A stretch of 64,000 bases of DNA from Anopheles merus (lineage: Eukaryota; Arthropoda; Insecta; Diptera; Culicidae). Numbering within the stretch: the stretch's first letter is position 1; the number at the start of each line of letters is the position of its first letter. The stretch is taken from positions 23,842,972 through 23,906,971 of the forward strand of contig NC_054085.1 of assembly GCF_017562075.2 (NCBI RefSeq). Reading direction: 5' to 3'. Position numbers and translations under genes: made by a program. The notes beneath the pieces are model-generated. The model worked only from the letters and a program-made list of their open reading frames with translations, had not been told where the DNA came from and did not search any database. Below are positions 1-9,565 of the stretch, one piece after another.

Positions 1-777
1 GACTGGGTGAAGCTGAAGAACGACCCGAACTACAAGGAGCGCCCGGACAAGGGCGAAGAGCAGCGCGGGCTGGCCGACAGCGATTCGGACGATGAGGATG
101 GTGAGGCGGCGGCGGCGGCGGCCGGTGGAAAGTTCGATGACATTGCCACGTACCAGCAGATGCTGGAGCTGATGGAGCCGCGGGAAACGGTCAAACGGGC
201 GCTGCAGCGGTTGGGCAAGGGTACGGCCAAGCTGACGACGGCCCAGCGCTGGAAGCTGAAGAAGGCGGGCAAGTCGCCGGACGAGTCGAGCGCCAAGATC
301 ACCAAGCTGACCGAACTGTCGAACGATATACTGACCAACAACGGCAACATGGACGTGTACGAGGAAACGTTCGAGATGATCAAGCGCAAGGTGACGGAGG
401 CGGAAAAGCGAAAGGCAGCTGCGGCAGCCGGCCCCGGGGAGGAGCTGGACATGTACGCGGATGATTTTGGCAGTCGCGAACAGAGCAAGCTCGGTGCGAG
501 CGGTGATGGAAAGGAGCAGATCGCCCAAGGATCGAACAGTTCCACCGAGAAGAAGGAGGAAGAGCAGCAAGAGGAGGAGGAAAAGGACAAACCGTTGATG
601 TGGGAGTACAAGGAGCAACAGGAGGCGGAAACGATACACGGCCCGTACACGACGGAGCAGATGCAAAAGTTTGCCGAAGAGGGCCGGTTCACCGGTGGAG
701 CGTTCGTGCGGAAGGTTGAGGATGAGGATGGGCGGTTCTACTCGGCCGCGCGGATCGATTTCGAGCTGTACCTGTAG
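1..777 (+). CDS. CD2BP2: CD2BP2 / U5-52K homologue (GYF domain), 3' part
   Basis: This is the C-terminal part of the CD2 antigen cytoplasmic tail-binding protein 2 family (U5 snRNP 52K protein; holn1 in Drosophila), a nuclear factor of U5/tri-snRNP assembly. The frame is open from base 1, so the 5' end lies outside the window. An acidic Ala/Glu-rich segment (about residues 15-40) is followed by a helical region containing ETVKRALQRLG and TAQRWKLKK, a charged Gln/Glu linker, and a terminal GYF domain from about base 598. The domain shows W-E-Y, then GPYTTEQM, EGRF and FVRK, and ends RIDFELYL, the family's usual C-terminus. The signature GYF tripeptide is GRF here, and the aromatic after the conserved Met is Phe rather than Trp. 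Identification rests on the whole tail; the 5' exon structure is not visible. Confidence 0.93.
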   Translation, partial: DWVKLKNDPNYKERPDKGEEQRGLADSDSDDEDGEAAAAAAGGKFDDIATYQQMLELMEPRETVKRALQRLGKGTAKLTTAQRWKLKKAGKSPDESSAKITKLTELSNDILTNNGNMDVYEETFEMIKRKVTEAEKRKAAAAAGPGEELDMYADDFGSREQSKLGASGDGKEQIAQGSNSSTEKKEEEQQEEEEKDKPLMWEYKEQQEAETIHGPYTTEQMQKFAEEGRFTGGAFVRKVEDEDGRFYSAARIDFELYL

Positions 778-859
778 GACGGTGGAAGGGGTGGGGGGGG
801 GGAGGTTGGGGGACGTACAAAGCCACAAAACTACGCTTAAGCGCTTCTAAGATCTTCTT

Positions 860-865
860 AATAAA
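860..865 (+). promoter_or_regulatory. Poly(A) signal of the CD2BP2 homologue
   Basis: AATAAA lies 83 bases past the stop codon and is followed by a CA-rich stretch, giving a short 3' UTR. Confidence 0.7.
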
Positions 866-1234
866 GTCACACACACACGCATTTTTACATCCCATTTGTG
901 TCAACCATAAACCCGTTGAATTTGTGTGTTAATTTGAAACCGGCATGTAGAAATAGGGTTTTAAATTGATCAATCTGAACGGATGAATTCAAACGAATGT
1001 GAAATAATGTATTGTTAAATTACTCGGTTCTAGATGGTTAAAAACTACACAACATTTTCAATTAAATCGTGTAAAATTCAAAATTAAACTAAAGTTCAGA
1101 AAAAAGTGTTATTAAACATTCTGGTATTATTGTCATATCCCATTGCAAATTTGAAAAACTTGTCAATTTGGCCAGAATATCCAATTAAAATGAGGTACTT
1201 ATGACGACCCCTAAACAGTCCAAAAACCAAACCA

Positions 1235-2275
1235 AAACCCATACTGGTCCCGACACCAATATATTGCCAATTCCGATTCAAGAACTGCACATAACATATA
1301 AAGATCTTGGATCTAATGATTCTTACCTGTTCTGGAGTCAATACTGATTATACTGGTCGAAGAACTGACCATGAGCCCATATCGGTCCCGGAATCTATCT
1401 TAAACGCATTCCGATCCGCATACCGGTTCAGGAACTGATCTTGAATCCATACCGGTCCTGGAACCTATCATGAACCCATATCTGTCCCGGAATCTATCTT
1501 GAACACATACCGGTTCTGAAACTGATATTGAACCCATATAGGTCCCGGAATCTATCTTGAACCCATATCGGTCCTGAATTCGATCATGAACCCATATCGG
1601 TCATGGAACCCATCATGTACCCATACCAGCCCTAGAATCTATCTTGAACCCATACCGGTCATGGAAACTATCATGTACCCATATCGCTACTGGAACCTGT
1701 TATTAACCCATACCGGTACTGGTACCTATCATGAACCCATATCGGTCCTGAAACCTACCATGAACCCATATCGGTCCTGGAACTCACCATGAACCCATAT
1801 CGGTCCTGGAACTGATCTTGAACCCATACCGGTCCTGGAACCTGGTAAGAACCCATATCGGTCCTGGAACCTGTCATTAACCCATATCGGTCCTGGAACC
1901 TATCATAAACCCATATCGGTCCTGAAACCTACCATGAACCCATATCGGTCCTGGAACTCACCATGAACCCATATCGGTCCTGGAACTGATCTTGAACCCA
2001 TACCGGTCCTGGAACCTGGTAAGAACCCATATCGGTCCTGGAACCTGTCATTAACCCATATCGGTCCTGGAACCTATCATAAACCCATACCGGAATCTAT
2101 CTTGAACACACACCGGTCCGGGAATCAGTTATGATCCTATACCGGTCTTCAAACCTGTCAAGAACCCATATCGGTACTGCAACCTATCATGTACTCGTAC
2201 TGGCCCTGGAACCTGTGATGTACTCGTATCGGTCCGGTCCTGTAACCGATGATGAATCCATACCGATACAGATCC
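1235..2275. repeat. 29-bp minisatellite with a 174-bp higher-order unit
   Basis: This is a tandem array built on a 29-bp unit of the type GAACCCATATCGGTCCTGGA plus a 9-bp variable tail. Unit starts at 1762, 1791, 1820 and 1849 are exactly 29 bases apart. Units before about 1560 and after about 2090 are progressively degenerate, while the centre is nearly perfect. The block from about 1741 recurs almost unchanged at 1915, 174 bases later (six units), so recent duplication acted on a six-unit block. It sits between two convergent genes. Open frames inside it are chance, because 29 is not a multiple of three. Confidence 0.93.
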
Positions 2276-2416
2276 CGATTTCATTTGTTTTTTTTTTTTG
2301 AAGCAGTACATGGAGCTGTTCCCGATTCGAATTCGGAACACTTATATGTTATTGAACACTTCCCCCTAAAAAAAAAACCGCATTTGTGTCTTTTGTGTTG
2401 CTTTTCAACAAGAACC

Positions 2417-2422
2417 TTTATT
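2417..2422 (-). promoter_or_regulatory. Candidate poly(A) signal for Rca1
   Basis: Minus-strand AATAAA is the last such hexamer before the minisatellite. Other weaker sites cannot be excluded. Confidence 0.4.
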
Positions 2423-3695
2423 TATATACCTTAAAAAAAAAAGACGTTTATCAAAAACTTATCGCATTAACATCCTTTCCTATCTGTGGCTGGTGTATGA
2501 AATGGGTGATGTGTACTACTAGCTTAAATTGTAAGATTACATGCAGTCATGGGGTCATGGGGCAGCACACCTTCGCAAAAACCTAGCCGCACAACCCTTT
2601 TGCGCAGATACACCTGCCTGTCTCGCTATCAGCTGGTTTTACCCGTTTGCAAACTACTGCTACTTTTCCCTGATACAAAATTCAGTCCTTTTCAAAAGAG
2701 TTAAATAATAAAACAAAAACACAAACACACACACACACATAGAGGATTTTAATCTAATTTGGAAAAAAGGTTCGTGCCTAAACTGGGAAATTTTGGGATT
2801 TTTTAAAGTTAAGAAACTAATAATAAAGCGTCACTTTCCGGTCCACGATGGGCAAGTGTAATAATGGTGTTTTTGAGCTTCCTTTTCTGGGTTCTTTTTT
2901 CTTTTGTGCCTGCGTGTGTGTGTGTGTGTGTGCAACATTCGAGTGTCTTAAGCAAGGTTTAAATAATCGTTGTCTTTTGATAGCCGTTGAGCATTCACTA
3001 GGTTGCAGTTACGTCCCCCTCTCAGTGTCCCTTAAGTAGGGGGCTTAAGCAGGGAAGATTCGACAAAGATTCAGGATACCTGGGTCATGGGCGTGTGTGT
3101 GTGTGTGCGAGTGTGCGTATAATACTTAAAATAATCGTCATGTTCGTTCAAAAAATCTCCGTTTACACTCGACTGTTGCCGACGCAATGGCCATATGCAT
3201 GATCCTGTGGTCACCTTTCCGATAACGAGTTGCTACGTAATATGATCGCCCCGCGGGCTGTTACTAATTCCCTTTTCGCTACTTTTGAATTGCTTATTTC
3301 TGGGGTCTTGGTTTTGGTGCTTACCGACTAAACATGAACATGATCGTAAAAACCTACTGTTTGTAACGAATAAAGAAGAGAAAACACATAAATTACTGCA
3401 GCTGCGCTCTAAGCTCCGCCGGCCCCTCATCGCTACTAATCGCGTGTGTAAAGAAACCCACACACAAAAGAAAGGAAAGAAAACAATTGGACAATACGGG
3501 CCCGTGTAAAAGAGAAGTGAATAGATATGTGAAGTAAGTAGCGCAAAGTACAAAATACAACGAACTAAAGAAATAAAGACACATTAAAACGTACTGGCTA
3601 GAGATTCGCGGAACGAACTGTTCGGAATGAAATCGTCCTCCTCTTCTCCGTCAAGGAGTCACGCGCGCTTGAGAACTGGGCAAACTTCCACGCTC

Positions 3696-3731
3696 TTCCT
3701 CCTCCTCCTCCTCCTCCTCCTCCTCCTCCTC
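3696..3731. repeat. (CTC)n microsatellite
   Basis: About twelve CTC triplets lie immediately after the Rca1 stop codon in its 3' UTR, read as GAG repeats in the mRNA. Confidence 0.9.
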
Positions 3732-3733
3732 AT

Positions 3734-4447
3734 CTACAGCTTCCGGCACAGACGCTGCAGCGAGCGGCGACTCTGCCGGCTGCAGGCCATATTCGGCCGC
3801 CCGCGCTCCTCCTCTTTGGTGGGCGAGTTCGCGGCCAAATCAGCACACACCGTGTCCGGATGATACTCGCACAGACACTTGATGCAGAACCGGAACCCAC
3901 AGAACGCGCCGCTACAGATGGCATAGTCGCACTTGGAGTCACGCACACCGAGCGTATCCTCCCCGCCAGCCGGATGCATCGCGGCAGTGGACGAGCAGTC
4001 CAGGCTCTTGGTAGCCCCACTGCTGCGCAACTTCATGCGCTGTTCGTTGCAGCTGCTGCTGGTGCTGGTGTTTGCGGGTGTTGTGTTGCTGCTGCTGCTG
4101 CTACTGTTGAACAGGTTCTTGCGTACCCGTTCCGGCGATGGTTCGCCATAATGGTTGTTGTTACGGTGTGTGGCGGTGATGGTATCGGTGGAAAGGTTCG
4201 ACGATCGTACCGCTTCGATGGTGGAGGAATGAGTATTGTTACTGCCGCTGTGACGGTGCCCCGAAGCAGTGGTGGTCTCCGGATCAGGTAACGTGTAGGA
4301 CTTTTCTAGCCGTGCTCCGACCGCACTGAACCGGGCGGAGGAGCGAGATTTGCTGGACTTGGAGGCCCGCGAGAGGATGATACGGCTCGGCTGCTCGCAC
4401 CGTGGACAGGGTCGCAGCTGTTCCGATTGTTTTAGATGGGATGCAAT
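3734..4447 (-). CDS. Rca1: Rca1 exon 2: zinc-binding region and C-terminal tail
   Basis: 237 codons plus stop. The zinc ligands CPRC appear in the first 17 codons. A Ser/Asn/Thr-rich stretch including VRKNLF (a D-box-like RxxL) follows, then the remaining Cys/His ligands and the basic tail. The frame is uninterrupted throughout. Confidence 0.9.
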   Translation of the reverse strand: MASHLKQSEQLRPCPRCEQPSRIILSRASKSSKSRSSARFSAVGARLEKSYTLPDPETTTASGHRHSGSNNTHSSTIEAVRSSNLSTDTITATHRNNNHYGEPSPERVRKNLFNSSSSSSNTTPANTSTSSSCNEQRMKLRSSGATKSLDCSSTAAMHPAGGEDTLGVRDSKCDYAICSGAFCGFRFCIKCLCEYHPDTVCADLAANSPTKEEERGRPNMACSRQSRRSLQRLCRKL

Positions 4448-7400
4448 CTAAAAGGGAGGGAAAGAGGAGAAACATTAATTTATTTTATATATTGAAGCGC
4501 ATTTTTTATTAATTTTATTAGCTCATAGCAATTCAAATTTCGAAACATTAGAACAACAGCCCTTTGTAACGAGCTTTTTTTTAAAAATATCCCTTTTTGA
4601 ATTTGAAAAATTTCCCTTTCCAACTACAGCTGTCAAAGCCGGGGATATTTGTTGCTGTATTGGTGTTAACGGTTGATCGTTATTTCTTCACATGGTTTTG
4701 AAGCTCAGTGTAACGAAATGCATCGTGCGTATTCCTTAAAATATGCTACAAATATTGTAAATATTTGAAAATGGTTAAAAATGCGTAAAAAATATAATAA
4801 CGACCACGCGCTGCGTAATTTACACGTCCAGAACTCAATCCATACCCGATAAACGCACCGCCCGTTGCCGTCATTTTGAATCGCATTATCGTCGTGCTCG
4901 CAGCAAGCGTAGCATCGGTCGGTCCGCTTTATTTTTGTGTGTTGTTTGTGTCGGTCGGTTTGTCCAGGTTCGCTTTTTCATCGTTTTGTGCAAGTTAATA
5001 CTGCAAAAGGGTGCAACAGTAAACAAAAAACGCGCCCATGGCGAAGGCACGCGAAATGTATCTGGCGCTGTGCCTGCTGGACGCAATCGAGGATGCGAAC
5101 ATAGAAGCCCTGCAGCTGGTGCTGGACAGGTACGGTGCGAGCCCAAACACAATCTTCCCGGAAAAGGGCGTCGCACCGATGCATCTGGTGATTGGCGCGG
5201 ACGACGAGACGTTTGCGCTGCGGGCCACCTCGCTGATGCTGCAGCGAGGCGGCAGCGCTAACCTGCCAGCGGCCGAACAGATGCTCACGCCGCTCCACGT
5301 AGCGGCCAACCTCGGACGGGTCGCAATCGTGCGGCTGCTGCTAAGGGCGGGCGGAAATGTGGAGCTGCTGGACGAGGAAGACCGTACGCCGATCCAGCAC
5401 GCCATCGATGGCGATCACTTCGAGGTGGTGCAGGTCATACAGAACCACGTCTTCGAGCAAAAGATCGACCGGAAGCGCAAACAGCTAATCAAGCAGCAGC
5501 AGGAACAACAACAAACCGTTCTGTCCCCCAGCATGCGGTTCAAGAAGAGTGTGGCCGGCTTTCTGCCACCGGTTTCCTCTACCCGGCTGCACCCAAACAG
5601 CGCACTGGCGGCCCTGGAGGAGTACAAGCTGACGCCGAACAAGATACACTACAACTTTGACGCCACCAGCCCGTACTACGTGAACATAACGCACCGACGG
5701 AAGGATCGGTTTAAAACGCTCTTCCCAACGGATGACGCTTCTGCTAATCGGGAAAACACTGCACCGACCGTTGATGATGAGTCGCTCGGGTGCGAACCAA
5801 TCACTGTCCGAGATCGGCGACAGCAAACAGCGCTCGATAGTACCGAGGAACAAGGGGGAGGAGAAGAGGAGGTGGTGCATGAGGTGCCGAGCAGGACCAA
5901 TTTGTTCGAACTGACGGAGCGCAATTTGAGGGATTTTACACGCGACAGTGAACCGACGGGCAGGCGAAGATCGTTCATCGAGTGCTGGCGTGAGAAGATT
6001 GCGGAACTGCGGGAGCGAACCCGCATTAGCCGACGGTTGGACGATATCGATCGGATACTGAACAGCTTCTCGGAAAGCACGGTGCTGGAATCGTTTATGG
6101 ACGAGGTGGAGGAAACGTTTGTAACTGCCGCTGATGGGGAGGAGGTTGAGGAGGAGGAGGAACGGTTGAAAACGAGCGACGAAACTGTTGTTTCGGAAAG
6201 GGAAGAGTGTCCACTACCATCTCCGGAATTAATTGTACAGAATGTCCGGGAGGAAATAGTGCCTAGGGTTCAACCACAATTGTAAGTCGATGCGAAGATC
6301 ATGCGAAGAGTGTTCAAAGTAATTGTGCATTTGTTTTTCTCTCTAGTATGGACATCGTACAATTAAGCGAAGAATACATCCACACGGACGACGAGGCGGG
6401 TGTGGTGTTTCGGGAAAAGCGGATGATCACCGCACCATCCACCATTCCCACCATTCAGGCAATGCCGGAAATAGCTGAGCCGGTTTTAAACGGCCCGGGA
6501 AACGGTCCACCATCAACAGCAAGACGGAATCCGTCGCTTACAAGCCTTTCTACAGCAGTCACGTTGCCACCGCTTGATTACGACACGGACGCGCTGCGCG
6601 CCGAGCTGACCACGTTCGGTGAACCACCCGGCCCGATAACGAATAGCACCAAAAAACTGTACTTAAGAAAGCTGGTTAAATTGCGGCGCCATCCAGAACG
6701 ATTGGAGAACGGAAATGGAGCCAAAGCAAACCCTCAGCCAAGTAAGATTCCATATTTCGCTTTCGCGTGGAATTTAAAGGGAGCTTTAATAAAAATTCCT
6801 CTTTTCCAACACACACACACTTTTCCTTCCCACAGCTTTCTCCGTCGAGCTGGGCGCAACGGTCAGAAAGGAGGATGTGTTCGAGGCGATCCTAGACCAT
6901 CAGAGTTTGGAGGACGAGATGGCTTCCGAATTCCAGTCCAGCTCCACCAGCAAAGTGGCGCGCAACTTGCGCGAGGGACACCTGAAGAAGAGCTTCGTCT
7001 ATCTGCTGCTCGATCCGCGCGTCAGCGAAAATCTGTCCGCCCAGCGGGACCATCTAGCGGCACACGAGCTGTGGAAGCGCTTCCTCAGCGCCGTGTTTTA
7101 CGTCGGAAAGGGTAAAAGCAGCCGCCCGTACTGCCATCTGTACGATGCGATTAAGCTGCACCACCAGCGGGAGAGCGCTGGCTGCGAAAACATGCGCCGG
7201 GAGCAAACGGGTGGGGCAGGTTTTACCGTCGAGGCGGAAGAAATCATCTTCCAATGCAGCGAAGCAAGCATGGCGGCGGCGGGAGGAAATAATCTGCGCA
7301 AGCGTTGCCAGTCCGGGAAGGGATCGGGACGCAAGCAGCAGGCAGTGGACAGTGCGAAGCTAAACCGCATCATCGACATTTGGGCCGCCGGCAAGGGCGT

Positions 7401-9286
7401 CGTGTGTCTGCACGTGTTCCACAACATCATGCCGGCCGAGGCGTACACGCGCGAGGCGGCCATTATCGATGCGTACGGTGTGCAGAACCTGACAAATCTG
7501 AAGCGAGGCGACTACTACGGCAAGTGTCTCTCGTGGCCGATGAAAAGGCGCAAGCAGCTCGGCATACTGCTGCTGTACAAGGCGTTGCTCATACACCTGG
7601 CGGAAGGCGAAACGCAGCTGCTGCCGAACGATCTCATTTGAAAGTTGAACGTGGGGGGAAGTGTGATAAATAATGCTTGCCAATTGTGATACGCACGCGC
7701 ACACTGATGCTAAAACATTTACTCGATCCACCAAACGTGTTCCTTTTTATTCTTGTGTAAACCAATAAACTGTTTTAAATTATTATTATTATTTTTAACA
7801 AAGCCACTGGCGCTATTTGATTAATGCCAAAAACAGCGAATCGCGCTGCGTTACACGCATGTTGACGCATCGGCGTGTGCGAATTGTTTAATTTCCGAAG
7901 AAGAATTACGGTGCAAGAAGCACCACCGCACCACCACCTCATTACTAAATCAGTGCGTTCAGTGGCAACCCAACAAAAAAAAAAAAAAAAAAGAAGGAAA
8001 AGCGCGCCAGAACCGAACCCGCCCAAAACCTCGCAAGCAAGACCGATTTTGGCGTCCGCGGCCCCCTTACAGTGGTTGCTGTTACCAAATGTTTCTTCTT
8101 TCACCTTCTTCCCGTGCGTGCCATACGCACTTCTCGCGCCCCCGGGGGTTCAAAACAAATAAATTCACCCAAGCGAAACGGATCGCCGCAACCAGCAAAG
8201 AGAAGTGCGCCAAAAATCCGACGCCAAAAATCAAACGCCCAATCAGTACACCACCACCCCCCCGAACAACAACAACAGCAACAACAACGGCTCCTCCGCT
8301 CAGTAAATGTAAAAATCCTTCCCGGGGCCCGTGTGTTCCCGCCTGCTTTGGCGGGTTCATCGGGTTCTGCCGAATCCTCTCATCCGTGCACCGCTTCTTC
8401 CCTCGCGCTGCAGCAGAAGAGCACGCAAGCGGGAAGAGTTGAGCCGAGGGGGGAGCCGAGTGTGGGCAATTTTGTGGCGGGCTCGCACAGTAGGCGTATT
8501 TTGCCGAGACGCTTGCGAGGCGCGCAAAGAAGCGCGTCTATGTACATACAGTGTCAGCCGGCAAATGAGAAAGCACAGGGCACCACACGTACGTACACGC
8601 AACAAACTCCAGCACCAACCCACCGAGAAAACTACACAACCACCAAAGGGGGCGAAGTAAATAATTTATGGTACACGCGTGATTGTAAATGTGATTTTCT
8701 GTTCTTTTGGGGGTAGAAAGAAAACCCCCTCAGATCCAACAAGAAGCCCGCGACAAGACCGAGACGATTCTGGCGCGCAAATTTGCTCAACCGGCCCCGA
8801 GCGCGCTTTTGGGAAGCGGGAATCAGATAAGGCACACATAGCTTAGAGGGCGAGAAGAGGTGATTTTAGTTCAATTTCAGAACTAGAGTTGTCGTACTTT
8901 CATTTTAAGCCTTCGCAGCGTATCTATAAGATCTCAACGGACGTAGCAGCGCGCGCCCAATTCAGCAAGAGAGAGAGAGAGGGATCACACACGCACTGGT
9001 CCGAACTTAGATGACCGAATCGTTATCTCTTGGATAGGTTTTCCCCCGTAACGTTCTCTAAACACCTTTTACGGGTACATGTAAATATGATAGTGAGGGT
9101 GTTGAGGAACAATTAGCGGATATTATAGGATGTCCAGTGAAAAGGTAAATTGAGAATGGGTTAACAACATTCAGCAACAAATTAAATCTTTTGCGAACGG
9201 TTGGTCTCTAATGATCTATCGTGGGGCAATTATTAGCCTTTCTAATCACTTTGTTGTGATCTTTTGCGATTCGGGATTCAATTGAT

Positions 9287-9321
<35 letters not shown>

Positions 9322-9523
9322 ATTATTATTAATATTATAATTACTATTATAATAATTATTATTATTATTCCAACTGTTTAAAAAACCCTGTCAAACGCCT
9401 AAAGGTATGCAATACGACATCTTTTCGATAACTTTTTACTCCAAATAGAGCGGCCTTGCCATTCTTCCGCTAAAAATTAAAATACAATGTCATTCATTTC
9501 AGCAATTTTGAATGCAATTAATG

Positions 9524-9565
<42 letters not shown>

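Larger units (their letters stand above)
2276..3733 (-). other. Probable 3' UTR of Rca1
   Basis: No coding potential is seen on either strand. The stretch lies directly downstream of the Rca1 stop codon and contains an AATAAA on the minus strand at 2417-2422, which would give a 3' UTR of about 1.3 kb. Short GT/CA microsatellites occur near 2725, 2915 and 3095. The transcript end is inferred, not seen. Confidence 0.5.

Noticed and set aside
1586..1792. Repetitive + strand frame (NPYRSWN pattern)
   Set aside because: A translation of the 29-bp minisatellite; the period is not a multiple of three.
8072..8716. 214-residue + strand frame
   Set aside because: Pro/Gln/Arg/Ser low complexity in a CpG-rich block, no family resemblance. 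Kept only as an unassigned block.
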